Shown: positions 53,323-63,094, counted from the first letter of the stretch. The stretch: DNA of 64,000 nucleotides from Paeniglutamicibacter quisquiliarum (GCF_019084045.1 NZ_JAHRED010000001.1:186001-250000); one strand, 5' to 3'. Notes: generated from the sequence alone by a model not told the origin. Translations and numbers: made by a program.

Positions 53323-54713
53323 GAAAGGATTTCCTTGAGTGCGTTGGCCAGCGCGTTGATGTCGTTCGAGGTATGGAGTTCGGTTGTGCAATACACGGCC
53401 GTGTCTGGGCTGCCGGCGGCGAAGACCGTTGTAGCATCTGCCCCGCCGTAGATGCCGCGGGCCAGCAGGGCCTCATTCACTTGGCTCGCCTTGCGGCCGG
53501 GGAAACGGACAGCGAATTCCCGCCAGTGGGCACTGCGTTGGTGCAAGACTTCGAGTCCGGGGATCTCGGCGAGAGCTCCCATGGCCTCTCGGGTGCGCAC
53601 GGCGATGGTGTCACCCAATGTGCGCATCCCATGCGGCCCCATCAAGGCAAGGTAGGCGCCGGCGGTGATGCCCCAAAGCGCGGCGGCGGTGCCCACCCAT
53701 TCGACTCCGTCCTCGCGCATTGCCAGTGAGGTGCGCTCATAGGCAACATCGCAGAAACCAAGTTCCCCCTCAACACGGGTGGGCGCCAGGCCGAAGAGCC
53801 GCGACGGGAATTCAAAGACGAATCGCTCGTCATCGTGCGTGGCAATAAACCCGCCGTTTGCCCCGCCGAAGTGCAGGCCAAGGCCGAGAGACTGGATGTC
53901 ACCACAGACGATATCGGCACCCCACCTCGCCGGCGGCTCGGTGAAGCCAAGGCTAAGGGGATCGGTGGAGCAGACGAGCAGTGCGCCCTGGCGGTGGGCG
54001 AATTCGGCAATCTCTGCGGCATCGGCCTCGATGACTCCGATCATGTTGGGAGTTTCGAGGAATACAGCAGCGGTGTCGGGGCCCAACAATTCCACGACAT
54101 CATCATGGTGGATTCGTCCTGTTTCGGGGCGAGGTGCAACGAAATCGATGGTCAGGACGCCGGAAAGGAAGGTTTCGAGCTTGGCTCGCTTGCCGGCCGC
54201 GAGAGTGTCCGCTACGATCACGCGCCGGCGGTTGGTAATGCGTCCGGCCATGCGGAGTGCCGTTGCGGCAGCTTGGTAACCGTCATATGTAGGGACGTTA
54301 ACGACATCCATCTCGAGCAGTTCAGCCATCAGCGAGGTGTACTCGAACAAGGCCTGCCACTTTCCGTGGTCCTCGTAAGGCTCGCCTGCGTAGGCGGTGA
54401 GAAATTCTGCCCGTTGGTTGATTTCGTCGCATACCGCCGGGACATGGTGCGGGTAGCATCCGGACCCAAGGAACGAGAGCGCAGCAGTCGTGGGGCGGTT
54501 CCTGGAGAGCAGGCCGTTCATGTGGCGTTGCAGCTCCGCTTCGGCATCAAGCGCTGCCGGAATATCCAGCGGCCGCTTCATGCGCAACTCTTCGGGGATG
54601 ACATTGAAGAACTCATCAATCGATTCAACCCCGATGGCTTCAAGCATCGCCTGTTTTGTCGCCGGGGCCGAATTCGGGACATATGGGTGAACCGGCGTCG
54701 TTCCTTGGGCCAT
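53319..54713 (-). CDS. Glycine dehydrogenase (decarboxylating) subunit 1-like protein
   Basis: A 464-residue homologue of GcvPA. SFLGSGCYPHHVPAV, WQALFEYTSLMAELLEMDVVN and YDGYQAAATALRMAGR follow the family pattern, but the highly conserved Y-x-PEISQG-type segment reads GEPYEDHGKWQ, so a substrate-contact loop has changed. First gene of a minus-strand operon (subunit 1, subunit 2, AcoX-like, SDR, hydroxyacyl-CoA dehydrogenase-like, MHS transporter). Divergent from an amidohydrolase across a 161-bp region with two copies of a shared operator. Confidence 0.82.
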   Translation of the reverse strand: MAQGTTPVHPYVPNSAPATKQAMLEAIGVESIDEFFNVIPEELRMKRPLDIPAALDAEAELQRHMNGLLSRNRPTTAALSFLGSGCYPHHVPAVCDEINQRAEFLTAYAGEPYEDHGKWQALFEYTSLMAELLEMDVVNVPTYDGYQAAATALRMAGRITNRRRVIVADTLAAGKRAKLETFLSGVLTIDFVAPRPETGRIHHDDVVELLGPDTAAVFLETPNMIGVIEADAAEIAEFAHRQGALLVCSTDPLSLGFTEPPARWGADIVCGDIQSLGLGLHFGGANGGFIATHDDERFVFEFPSRLFGLAPTRVEGELGFCDVAYERTSLAMREDGVEWVGTAAALWGITAGAYLALMGPHGMRTLGDTIAVRTREAMGALAEIPGLEVLHQRSAHWREFAVRFPGRKASQVNEALLARGIYGGADATTVFAAGSPDTAVYCTTELHTSNDINALANALKEILS

Positions 54714-54793
54714 GAGTACCTCCTGGGATACGCGAATGTGGTCTGGGCAACTTCCTCTTATATGAACCTAGGAGATTTTTGGGCGCCAGCGGA

Positions 54794-54838
54794 TATCCGC
54801 GCTGGATAAGTTTTGGCCCTAGTTGTCCGCTACGGACA
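54794..54838. promoter_or_regulatory. Pair of inverted-repeat operators between the GcvPA-like and amidohydrolase genes
   Basis: TATCC-gcgct-GGATA at 54794-54808 and TGTCC-gctac-GGACA at 54824-54838, centres exactly 30 bp apart, i.e. on the same face of the helix. The same motif occurs at 58170. The region between the divergent genes also has GTGAC-g-GTCAC at 54849-54859. Best candidate binder is the PucR protein encoded at 56553, by proximity. Confidence 0.6.
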
Positions 54839-54874
54839 TCAGATTGTAGTGACGGTCACCAATAGGGTTGAGTC

Positions 54875-56515
54875 ATGAAACTAGACCTCATCATCAAGAA
54901 CGCCAATGTCCTCACACTCGATGAGAACCGCCCCGCCGCCTCCGCCGTTGGCATCTGGCACGGGCGCATCGTGGGCGTAGATGGCGAGATCGAGGGCCTG
55001 AGTGCACGCCGAGTTGTTGATGCCGCGGGGGCAACGCTCATTCCCGGTTTCCACGACGTGCACAACCACATGGCAACCTATGGCCAGCAGCTCCAAGAGA
55101 TCGACGCCAGCGGATTCACCGAAGCCGACCAGCTGTACGACGCGGTGGCTGCGGTAGCTGCGGCTGAACCGGGACGCGAGTGGATCACCGGTTCCGGGTA
55201 TGACCAGACCCGATTGGGAGGACACCCCGAGCGCGAAAAGCTGGACATGGCCTCCGGTGGCCGCAAGGTCATGTTCATCCACCGCACCTGCCACATGCTG
55301 GCAGCTAGCACCGCGGTTTTTGAAAGAATCGGTGCGATGAGCCCCGACTTCCCCGTTGCTCCGGGCGGATTCATTGAACGGGATGGGCAGGGGGTCCCCA
55401 CCGGTCTGGTGGCGGAACAGGCAATGACGCCGTTCAGGAACCTGCGCAAGCCATTCAGCGAAGCGGATCTGGTGACGGCGCTGGGCCTGGCCAGCGATCG
55501 CTTTCTCTCCGAGGGACTGACCTCTGTGGCGGAGGCGGGAATTGGTGACTCGCCGTTAGTTGGTTCTTCCCCCGTGGAACTGGCTGCCTACCAGCGCGGT
55601 CACGAAACGAACAAGATCCGCGTCAGAACGCAACTGATGGTGGCCATGGACAACTTCCACGAGATCACAACGGCCAGCGTGGATGATTATCATTTGGGAT
55701 TGGACCTTGGAATGCGTTCGGGTTTCGGAAACGAACGCTTATCGCTAGGGCCGCTGAAGGTCTTTACCGACGGGGCGCTCATGAGTCGAACCGCATCCAT
55801 GACGGAGAACTTCTGTGGCCATGACCATGCCGGGGTGATGCAATTCGGGGAAGCCGAATTGCGGGACATTGCAATTTCCGCGCACCGGGGCGGCTGGCAG
55901 CTGGCGGTGCACGCCATCGGAGACAACGCAGTGGACGTGGCTTTGGACATGATCCAGGCCGCGACTGAATCTAAGCCGCGAACCGACCCGCGGCATCGCA
56001 TTGAACACGCTTCCGTGGTTCGACCCGACCAGATGAGCCGCTTCGTGGAACTGGGGATCATCCCGTCTCCGCAGGGGCGCTTTGTCTATGAAATCGGGGA
56101 CGGCGTCGCCGAAGTCATCGGCGCGGGCAGGCTGCCGTGGACCTACCGGCACCGGTCGTTCCTCGAAGCCGGGTTGGTGGTACCCGGCGGGTCTGACCGT
56201 CCGGTGGTCCAAGGCGCGCCGCTGAAGGCGCTTCAGTCCATGGTGGAGCGCACGACTTCCAGCGGCGCGGAGTTCAATCTGCACGAGGGAGTCGGCGCTC
56301 TGGAGGCGCTCAAGAGCTACACCATGCACTCAGCCTATGCGTCCCGCGAGGAAGGATCAAAGGGGCGGATCAAGGAACGCTTCCTCGCGGATCTGGTGCT
56401 GCTTGATGCGGACCCGACGACCGTTGACGCGAAGGACATCGGGAAGATCTCGGTCTTAGCCACGCTGGTAGGCGGTACAGCGGAATACGATCCTCACGGA
56501 TTGTTCGCCTGCTGA
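54875..56515 (+). CDS. Amidohydrolase-family protein (YtcJ-like)
   Basis: A 546-residue metal-dependent amidohydrolase. FHDVHNHMATYG provides the HxH pair, a Lys/Glu region follows, LAVHAIGDNAVDVAL gives a metal His, RIEHASVV the next, and GGSDRPV the final Asp; this is the YtcJ-like layout. These enzymes hydrolyse amides, formamides or cyclic ureas. It starts 36 bp past the operator pair and is transcribed away from the GcvP-like operon, so both are probably induced together. The substrate is not known. Confidence 0.85.
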   Translation: MKLDLIIKNANVLTLDENRPAASAVGIWHGRIVGVDGEIEGLSARRVVDAAGATLIPGFHDVHNHMATYGQQLQEIDASGFTEADQLYDAVAAVAAAEPGREWITGSGYDQTRLGGHPEREKLDMASGGRKVMFIHRTCHMLAASTAVFERIGAMSPDFPVAPGGFIERDGQGVPTGLVAEQAMTPFRNLRKPFSEADLVTALGLASDRFLSEGLTSVAEAGIGDSPLVGSSPVELAAYQRGHETNKIRVRTQLMVAMDNFHEITTASVDDYHLGLDLGMRSGFGNERLSLGPLKVFTDGALMSRTASMTENFCGHDHAGVMQFGEAELRDIAISAHRGGWQLAVHAIGDNAVDVALDMIQAATESKPRTDPRHRIEHASVVRPDQMSRFVELGIIPSPQGRFVYEIGDGVAEVIGAGRLPWTYRHRSFLEAGLVVPGGSDRPVVQGAPLKALQSMVERTTSSGAEFNLHEGVGALEALKSYTMHSAYASREEGSKGRIKERFLADLVLLDADPTTVDAKDIGKISVLATLVGGTAEYDPHGLFAC

Positions 56516-56521
56516 GTTAGC

Positions 56522-56554
56522 GACCCGGGGGTGCGGCAAGCCGTGCCCTCGGTC
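56522..56554. terminator. Hairpin between the convergent amidohydrolase and PucR genes
   Basis: GGGTGCGGC-aa-GCCGTGCCC, with two G-T pairs, is extended by an outer GACC/GGTC; it overlaps the last codon of the minus-strand PucR gene by 2 bp. Confidence 0.45.
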
Positions 56555-58082
56555 AATTGCCGTTCCGGGCAAGTTCGCGAAATTCGCAGGCCAGCCACAA
56601 CTCAAGAAGATCCGCGGGATTGGCCAGGTTTCGCTGTGTTAGCTCGGTGATCTTTGCCAGTCGTGACCGCATCGTGTGTCTGTGGATTCCCAACGAGACA
56701 GCCGCGGACTCGATATTCGATGTGTTCTCCAAGTAGGCATGGAGCACCCGGCCGAGCTCGGAATTCGTTCGCTCGTCATACTCATCGAGGGCAGCGAGCA
56801 CCGAGTCGGAAAATGTGGCACGCTCGGCCGGATCCCCGAGCATGAGCATAGCCCGGTATCCGGCACTATCCGGAAGCACCACGCAATCAAGCCCGCGGCG
56901 CTCGGCCAGCGAGCGGGCGCGCCGTGCTTGCTTGAGACTGAGTGCTGCGTGGTCCAAACCGACCTCGGTGCCGATTCCCGCGGGCCCCGGCTTGGCGCGG
57001 CGGACTAAATCCGCAATCACGTCCGCCGCCTGCTTGGACGGATCGCATAGCAGGAGGACCCACTCGTCCTCCCGTTCCTTGGCCAGGATGTCACTGCAAT
57101 GTTCCTGCATTTGGGAGACTAACGTGGAGATGTGGGGTTCAGGGAGCCCTGCGGGTAGGACCACTGCCTGCAACGTCGTGCAATCAATTCCCGCCCGTGC
57201 GAGCCGAACGGTTGCCTCGAGGTCTGTGAGATCTCCCCCGAGTAGAGCTTCCATGGTGCGGCTTCGGACCTGGCGTTGCTGGTAGGAGCTGGAATGGCGC
57301 AATTCCAAGAGGACGCCCAGCAAAGAAAAAACCATGGTCAACAGCGCCCTATCGTAGGTGCTCAATTGGCCGGATTTGACGGCAATCATGACGCCGCGAC
57401 TACGCCCCTGCGTGCCAAGAGGCGAGACCACGGTGGATCGATGCGACTCATCATCGGTGATGATCCAGCGAACCCCCTCCAGCATGCGGGTAGTGATTTC
57501 TTGCTTGCGGGCGGCGAATTGCCCCGCCGCTTCATCGCCGGAACTTGCGAGCAGCTGGTGCGTTGGATCGTAAACCGCAGCGACGATGGTGGTGTTTGCG
57601 TTGAGTGCTTGGAGGACGGCCATCACCCCGTTTGGCTCGGTTGCGGCTTCGCTGAGTTGGCGCTGCGCGAGCAGGGCGCGCCTTAGGGGTTCTGTCTGTT
57701 CCTCATTGAGGGCATCGCTGACTCGACGCACGACCATTTGCATTGGGGTACCCTCGGGTACGTGTACAAGTTGCAGCCCAGTTTCCTCCGCAGCCTGGAG
57801 AAGTTCCGGCGGGACATTGGAGTGCGGCAGGGAGGCCCCGGTACTCAGGCCCAGTGCCGCGACTCCGGCCGCGACGAGTCTTGCGCAGTATTCGTGTGTA
57901 CTGGCGGAGTTCCTGAATAGCTTGAGTCCGGTAGTTAGAAGAAGTTCGTTGCCGGCGAGCCAAGGGGTTGGATCCGGCAGTTCACTGACATGGGCCCAGT
58001 GGACCTCGGGGTCGCTCGTCGCCTTGCCGATTCGAGTTAGGCCTAGCCCCGGAGCCAAAAGGGCCGTTGAAAGTCGAAGCAC
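56553..58082 (-). CDS. PucR-family transcriptional regulator
   Basis: A 509-residue regulator. Residues 1-120 are the PucR N-terminal domain (VHWAHVSELPDPTPWLAGNE, then LLLTTG); a GGDEF-like middle region follows; the C-terminus holds the PucR-type HTH (LENTSNIESAAVSLGIHRHT, then MRSRLAKI). PucR proteins activate or repress purine, amine or amino acid catabolism. The GTG at 58082 is chosen because AAAGGACC lies 6 nt upstream and the PucR domain then begins at once; the longer frame to 58406 would overlap the divergent transporter gene. It lies in the middle of its probable regulon, with operators on both sides. Confidence 0.88.
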   Translation of the reverse strand: MLRLSTALLAPGLGLTRIGKATSDPEVHWAHVSELPDPTPWLAGNELLLTTGLKLFRNSASTHEYCARLVAAGVAALGLSTGASLPHSNVPPELLQAAEETGLQLVHVPEGTPMQMVVRRVSDALNEEQTEPLRRALLAQRQLSEAATEPNGVMAVLQALNANTTIVAAVYDPTHQLLASSGDEAAGQFAARKQEITTRMLEGVRWIITDDESHRSTVVSPLGTQGRSRGVMIAVKSGQLSTYDRALLTMVFSLLGVLLELRHSSSYQQRQVRSRTMEALLGGDLTDLEATVRLARAGIDCTTLQAVVLPAGLPEPHISTLVSQMQEHCSDILAKEREDEWVLLLCDPSKQAADVIADLVRRAKPGPAGIGTEVGLDHAALSLKQARRARSLAERRGLDCVVLPDSAGYRAMLMLGDPAERATFSDSVLAALDEYDERTNSELGRVLHAYLENTSNIESAAVSLGIHRHTMRSRLAKITELTQRNLANPADLLELWLACEFRELARNGN

Positions 58083-58169
58083 AGGATTGGTCCTTTTCAG
58101 TCTTGCCAAGGATGGTGCGTTAATTCCGGAGGATTCATTCAGCCTGCCCGTAACCGTGATCCAAGGCAC

Positions 58170-58214
58170 TGTCCGCGCTGGACAGCGTTCGGCGTCAATT
58201 GTACGCAAGGGCGA
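58170..58214. promoter_or_regulatory. Operator between the PucR and MHS transporter genes, with a degenerate second site
   Basis: TGTCC-gcgct-GGACA at 58170-58184, the same core as at 54794/54824. A weaker match TGTAC-gcaag-GGCGA lies at 58200-58214, again 30 bp from centre to centre. Position is 88 bp upstream of the PucR start and about 115 bp upstream of the transporter start. Confidence 0.6.
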
Positions 58215-58300
58215 TGTTCCCGCGAGCGAAGAACTGAAATTGTCTTGTGATATGAGACATAGCCACGCCAAGTGGTTGTTCATTCGCAAGGAGACCAACA

Positions 58301-59644
58301 ATGTCATCCACCACCACTTCACCAAGGGAACTGCGGCGCGTAGCTGCTTCGGCGTTCGCCGGCACAGCCATGGAATGGTACGACTACATTCTGTACGGCA
58401 CAGCATCGGCAGTAGTTTTCACGCATTTATTCTTCCCCGCACATGATCTCGCCGTTGCAACGATGCTGTCCTTTGCGACCTTCGCCGCCGGATTCGTCGC
58501 TCGTCCCTTGGGCGCCGTCATTTTCGGCCACTTGGGTGATCGAATGGGGCGACGCGCAGCCGTCGTGGGGTCGATCATCTTGATGGGTGTTTCCACGGGA
58601 ATCATCGGTTTGCTTCCGCCGTACGCGGCAGCCGGAATTCTGGCGCCCTTGTCACTCTTGCTGATGCGCCTGTTCCAGGGCATTTCCGCGGGCGGCGAAT
58701 GGGGAGGTGCCATGACCCTTGTCATGGAGCACGCCCCGAAGCACAAGCACGGCATCTACGCGGCAATCCCTCAGCTGGGTTCGCCGGTGGCGACGTTGCT
58801 GTCCACCGGCGCCCTGGCCATCGTAGTCACGTTGCCGGAAGCCGACTTCCTGTCCTGGGGCTGGCGCATTCCATTCCTGATGGCCTTCCCGTTCCTCGCC
58901 GTCGGGTTGTACCTGCGGTACCGCGTCGAAGAATCGCCGGTGTTCAAGCAGCTTCAGGCAACGCAGACGATTTCAAAGGTGCCGCTGGTTTCTGCGGTTC
59001 GCCACACCGGCGGCCGCATGCTGCTCGGTGGCATGGCCGCACTCTTGGGTGGTTCGGGCTTTTTCATCATCACCACGTTCATGATCAGTTACGGAACCTC
59101 CGTGCTCGGACTGGAACGACAGACCATGCTCAACGCGACACTCTTTGGCGCACTCGGCCAGATCGTCGTGATCATCGTTTCAGGTCGCCTGGCTGATCGA
59201 TTTGGAGCCTGGAAGGTCTGCGCCACGGGTGCCGCGATCTCTGCTGTCATGGCATTCCCGGTCTTCGCCCTGGTGGACACGGGCAATCCGGTGCTGGCAA
59301 CCTTCGGCGTCGTCATCGGCATGGCCACCTTGACGATTCCGTACGGACCGATCGGCTCGCTGCTCACCAGCATTTTCCCCGCCCAGTACCGATACTCGGC
59401 AATGGCCGTTTCATACAACGTCTTCGGCATCATCGGCGGCTTCTTGCCGATGATCTCCCAGGCATTGCTCGTTGCGAATGGAAAAGCCTCTTGGGGCGTC
59501 GCACTGCTCTTGATGGGTGTGTCGCTGGTCAGCATGATCGGCGCAATTGGTGCAGGTTCCAAGCGGGTGGCTGCCAAGCGAGCCCAGGAAGACTTGGAAC
59601 TGGAAGCGGCCACCGAAGGAAACTTGGCCAGTACCGGCAACTAA
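58301..59644 (+). CDS. MHS-family MFS transporter
   Basis: A 447-residue, 12-helix transporter. MEWYDYILYGTASAVVFTH, HLGDRMGRRAAVVGSI and LFQGISAGGEWGGAMTLVME mark the MHS group. It resembles the transporter at 47432 in layout and probably imports a related compound. A strong AAGGAG lies 9 nt before the ATG. It starts a three-gene operon with the ThDP enzyme (40-bp gap) and the aldehyde dehydrogenase. Confidence 0.88.
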   Translation: MSSTTTSPRELRRVAASAFAGTAMEWYDYILYGTASAVVFTHLFFPAHDLAVATMLSFATFAAGFVARPLGAVIFGHLGDRMGRRAAVVGSIILMGVSTGIIGLLPPYAAAGILAPLSLLLMRLFQGISAGGEWGGAMTLVMEHAPKHKHGIYAAIPQLGSPVATLLSTGALAIVVTLPEADFLSWGWRIPFLMAFPFLAVGLYLRYRVEESPVFKQLQATQTISKVPLVSAVRHTGGRMLLGGMAALLGGSGFFIITTFMISYGTSVLGLERQTMLNATLFGALGQIVVIIVSGRLADRFGAWKVCATGAAISAVMAFPVFALVDTGNPVLATFGVVIGMATLTIPYGPIGSLLTSIFPAQYRYSAMAVSYNVFGIIGGFLPMISQALLVANGKASWGVALLLMGVSLVSMIGAIGAGSKRVAAKRAQEDLELEAATEGNLASTGN

Positions 59645-59684
59645 CCCAGCTTTCCACAGCAACTCTCAGAAGGACTGAACGACC

Positions 59685-61355
59685 GTGACTGCAGTCATCA
59701 ATTCCCCCGAAGTTTCACAAATGCTCGAGACGAGCGCTGGGCACCTCATTGTCCGGCAGCTCGAAAGCCACGGCATCCAGCGCGTCTATTGTGTGCCGGG
59801 CGAGAGCTACCTTGACACCATCGATGGACTATACGATTCCTCAATCAACACCGTGGTGTGCCGCCAAGAGGGAGGTGCAGGAATCATGGCGCTGGCCGAG
59901 GGACGTCTGACCGGACTTCCGGGCATCGCAATGGTGACACGTGGTCCCGGCGCGGCAAACTCGATGATTGCCGTTCACACCGCATGGCAGGATGGGACAC
60001 CGATGATTCTATTCGTCGGGTTGATTCCCACGGTGCAGCGCGGCCATGAGGCGTTTCAGGAGTTCAGCCTCGAGGGGTGGTTCGGCACGACGTCCAAGCG
60101 GGTATACGTCCTTGACGACCCGGCGCAGGCCGGTGCCGTGGTCGCCGAGGCCATGCACCTCGCCGTCTCCGGCAGGCCCGGACCGGTGATCATCGGGCTG
60201 CCGGAGGAAGTCCTGCGCGAACGAGTTCCAAACGTAGTTGCGCCGGTGCGCGCGTTGGCCTCCATGGCCGTTGAGGAGTCCGATATCGCGTCGATCGACG
60301 CGCTGATTGATGCTTCTTCCCGCCCGCTGGTGATTGCCGGCGGCGAAGGGTGGAGCGTCGACTCGGCGCTGGCCCTCGCATCTTGGGCCGAGACCCGGGC
60401 ACTGCCCGTGGCGACGGATTTCAGGTCCTACGATGTCCTAGACAACTCGAGTAGCGCCTACGTCGGCATGTTGGGCTACGGCCGCAGCCAGCAGTTGAGC
60501 GACTACGCCGGACGTGCTGACCTGATTATCTACCTTGGTGCCGTCCGCTCGGATGTTCTTAGTGACGCCTATTCACTGGGAGTCAACGCCACCACCGTGG
60601 TGGTCAGCGCCGATCCCCACCTGGTCGGTCACTACGGACGCTGCGATGTGCAACTTGTCGCGCCCCCGGCGCGCTTCGTCAAGCGAGCTTCCGAGATCTC
60701 CGAACCCCGCAAAGACAAGGGCGACTGGTTGGCTGAGGGTCGTGCTGCATGGGTCGAGTACTCGACACCGCTGCGGGATGGCGGAACCGGGGTCGACCTC
60801 TCGCAGGTCATGGAGCAACTGCAGGCATTGCTGCCGGCGGATGCCATCGTGACCTACGGTGCTGGAAACCACGCCATCTGGCCGCAGCGCTTCCTGCCGG
60901 CACGCATCTATCCGTCGGTGATAGGCCCCAAGAACGGCGCCATGGGTGTAGGCATACCCGCGGCCGTCGCTGCGGCGTTGGTCTTCCCCGCGCGACAGGT
61001 CCTATCGGTGGCTGGTGACGGTTGCTTCCTGATGAATGGCCAAGAGCTGTCAACCGCGGTCTCTCAGGGAACCAACATCGTCATCCTCATCGTGGATAAC
61101 TCTTGCTATGGGACCATTCGCCAGCACCAGGAACGCGAATACCCGGGCCGGCCAAGCGCCACGGAACTCAACAACCCCGACTTTGCAGCGCTGGCACGGG
61201 CATATGGGGCATTCGGCGTCCGACTGGAGTCGGCCGAAGGCTTCGCCGATGCCTATATGCAGGCCACAGCATTCGAAGGACCTGCAGTCATCCACTTGAT
61301 TGTCGATTCGTCGACGCGCGGTCCAGCTATTTCAAGGGAGAACGTGACCGAATGA
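59685..61355 (+). CDS. Thiamine diphosphate-dependent enzyme, acetolactate synthase-like
   Basis: A 556-residue ThDP enzyme. The activating Glu is in [17 protein letters not shown], the central domain is near residues 195-340, and the ThDP-Mg motif is [16 protein letters not shown] ... [17 protein letters not shown] and LPEEVLRE match the family. It lacks a regulatory-subunit partner and sits next to an aldehyde dehydrogenase, so a decarboxylase or a diketone/2-ketoacid-cleaving role is more likely than branched-chain amino acid synthesis. The cleavage product would be an aldehyde for the next enzyme. GTG start with AGAAGGACT upstream. Confidence 0.85.
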   Translation: MTAVINSPEVSQMLETSAGHLIVRQLESHGIQRVYCVPGESYLDTIDGLYDSSINTVVCRQEGGAGIMALAEGRLTGLPGIAMVTRGPGAANSMIAVHTAWQDGTPMILFVGLIPTVQRGHEAFQEFSLEGWFGTTSKRVYVLDDPAQAGAVVAEAMHLAVSGRPGPVIIGLPEEVLRERVPNVVAPVRALASMAVEESDIASIDALIDASSRPLVIAGGEGWSVDSALALASWAETRALPVATDFRSYDVLDNSSSAYVGMLGYGRSQQLSDYAGRADLIIYLGAVRSDVLSDAYSLGVNATTVVVSADPHLVGHYGRCDVQLVAPPARFVKRASEISEPRKDKGDWLAEGRAAWVEYSTPLRDGGTGVDLSQVMEQLQALLPADAIVTYGAGNHAIWPQRFLPARIYPSVIGPKNGAMGVGIPAAVAAALVFPARQVLSVAGDGCFLMNGQELSTAVSQGTNIVILIVDNSCYGTIRQHQEREYPGRPSATELNNPDFAALARAYGAFGVRLESAEGFADAYMQATAFEGPAVIHLIVDSSTRGPAISRENVTE

Positions 61356-62767
61356 TTACTCTTGGCAATGTTATTGACGGGCAAGTCGTTTTTAGCGAAA
61401 CGTCACTTGCCTTCCACGACCCCGCAACAGGGCAAACGGTGGGAACGGCTCCCGACAGCACACCGGCCGAGGTGGACGAAGCGGTGCAGGCAGCCAAGCG
61501 GGCGTTCGCCTCGTGGAAGTCGACGACTCCGGCAGTACGTCAGCGCATCCTGTTACGGTTGGCGGACATTATCGAGTCGAAAGCAGACTTGTTCACCGAT
61601 GCCGAGGTCGCCTGCACCGGCAAGCCCCGAGAAGCAACGAAGGACATTGAGGTCTTGCGTTCGGCGGATCAGCTCCGTTTCTTCGCGGGCGCGGCTCGCA
61701 CCCTGGTGGGTCTGGGGCAAACCGAGTACTTGCCGGGGTACTCGACACACACCCGGCGTGAGCCCATCGGAGTGGTCGGCCAGATTACTCCGTGGAACTA
61801 CCCATTGATGATGGCCGTCTGGAAGATCGGTGCGGCGTTGTCCACGGGAAATACGCTGGTCATCAAGCCGGCCGAAACCACACCATATAGCACGGTGTTG
61901 TTGGCCCAGCTGGCGCAGGAGATTCTTCCTCCTGGCGTGCTGAACGTCGTGTGTGGCGGCCGCGAAACTGGAAAGGCGCTAGTTGCGCACCCGGTTCCCG
62001 AACTAGTTGCCATAACCGGTAGTACCCGCGCGGGGCGTCAGGTCATGGCTAGCGCCGCTGAGACGCTCAAGGAGGTGCACTTGGAGTTGGGTGGCAAGGC
62101 GCCGGCCTTGGTTTTCGACGATGCAGATATCGAACGAACGATTCAAGGGATTGTTTCGGCGGCTTTCTTCAACGCGGGACAGGACTGCACTGCCATTACG
62201 CGTGTCCTTGTCGACGAGAAGATCCACGACGATCTGTCCGAGCGTTTGGCAAGGGCCGCCGATGCCATCACCTACGGTGGTCCTGCTGATGGTTCCTATT
62301 TTATGGGGCCGTTAAATAGCGATGCCCAGCTCAAACGTGTTCGTGGGTACATTGAGCGCCTCCCCGAACACGCCAAGCTCCTTGCAGGTGGTACGAGTCG
62401 AGGGCCCGGAAACTTCTTTGCACCAACGGTTGTGGCAGGAGTACGTCAGGACGATGAAATTGTCAGAGACGAGCTCTTCGGTCCCGTGGTGACTATCCAA
62501 AAGTTTGTGTCTGAAGAAGAGGCGTTGGAACTGGCCAATGATTCTGAGTATGGATTGGCGGCCAGTGTTTGGACCAAAGACGTATCTCGAGCCACGCGGG
62601 TGATTAACGCGCTGGAGTACGGTGAGACGTGGGTCAATTGTCACCAAATTTGTCCCGCGGAGGCGCCTCACGGCGGGTTCAAGAATTCGGGCAATGCGAA
62701 GGACCTGTCGACCTACGCGCTTGAAAGCTACACCAGAGTGAAATCGGTGACGACTAGTCTGGACTAG
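61352..62767 (+). CDS. NAD(P)-dependent aldehyde dehydrogenase (aminobutyraldehyde/betaine aldehyde type)
   Basis: A 471-residue ALDH. Oxyanion Asn in [19 protein letters not shown] loop [11 protein letters not shown], the catalytic Glu in [12 protein letters not shown] and Cys in [13 protein letters not shown] are all present. NAGQDCTA is typical of gamma-aminobutyraldehyde dehydrogenases. It overlaps the ThDP gene by 4 bp (ATGA), so it probably oxidises the aldehyde that enzyme releases, perhaps an amino- or aryl-aldehyde. Last gene of the operon. Confidence 0.88.
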   Translation: MITLGNVIDGQVVFSETSLAFHDPATGQTVGTAPDSTPAEVDEAVQAAKRAFASWKSTTPAVRQRILLRLADIIESKADLFTDAEVACTGKPREATKDIEVLRSADQLRFFAGAARTLVGLGQTEYLPGYSTHTRREPIGVVGQITPWNYPLMMAVWKIGAALSTGNTLVIKPAETTPYSTVLLAQLAQEILPPGVLNVVCGGRETGKALVAHPVPELVAITGSTRAGRQVMASAAETLKEVHLELGGKAPALVFDDADIERTIQGIVSAAFFNAGQDCTAITRVLVDEKIHDDLSERLARAADAITYGGPADGSYFMGPLNSDAQLKRVRGYIERLPEHAKLLAGGTSRGPGNFFAPTVVAGVRQDDEIVRDELFGPVVTIQKFVSEEEALELANDSEYGLAASVWTKDVSRATRVINALEYGETWVNCHQICPAEAPHGGFKNSGNAKDLSTYALESYTRVKSVTTSLD

Positions 62768-62794
62768 TCTGCGGGCGGAATGGCTGACTCGGGA

Positions 62795-62844
62795 ACGACA
62801 ACTGTCTAGGGGTACGATTGCTGCACTTCGCAGACGGTTGTCGT
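62795..62844 (+). terminator. Hairpin after the aldehyde dehydrogenase
   Basis: ACGACAACTGTCT (62795-62807) pairs with AGACGGTTGTCGT (62832-62844) with one mismatch and a 24-nt loop, 27 bp past the stop codon. Confidence 0.5.
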
Positions 62845-62890
62845 TGTGCGCTTAGTAGGAGTGCCCCCTTGCGGGTGAAGTCCACTGAAA

Positions 62891-63010
62891 GTGATGGTTG
62901 TGTGTCGCTTGCCCAACGCAGCAGCCGTGCTTGACCAGATCTGGGCGATCCATTGGACAGGCCTTGACGACCGCGCAATCTCTGACCCAGGGCGGTTTCT
63001 CAAACAGTGA
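62891..63010 (+). other. Short open frame in the gap between ALDH and FMN reductase
   Basis: A 39-codon frame from GTG 62891 (VMVVCRLPNAAAVLDQIWAI, ending DPGRFLKQ) has protein-like composition but no recognised family and no ribosome site; it could be the end of a lost gene. The rest of this 330-bp gap holds only the two hairpins. Confidence 0.25.
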
Positions 63011-63039
63011 GCGAAGCCCGATGAGGCAACCGGTCAACG

Positions 63040-63081
63040 CCACGAGGGCTGGGATCGGAAAGCCGATCCCAGCCCTCGTGG
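63040..63081. terminator. Perfect 19-bp hairpin after the intact FMN reductase
   Basis: CCACGAGGGCTGGGATCGG (63040-63058) is exactly complementary to 63063-63081, with a 4-nt AAAG loop, 13 bp past the minus-strand stop at 63095. Confidence 0.8.
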
Positions 63082-63094
63082 TTAATGGCAAAGG

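Noticed and set aside
58083-58406. Longer PucR start
   Set aside because: It would overlap the divergent transporter gene and its promoter, and the PucR domain begins exactly at the GTG at 58082.
59685-61355. Catabolic or anabolic acetolactate synthase large subunit (IlvB)
   Set aside because: No IlvN-type small subunit or ilvC nearby; the operon partner is an aldehyde dehydrogenase and the setting is a regulated degradation block.
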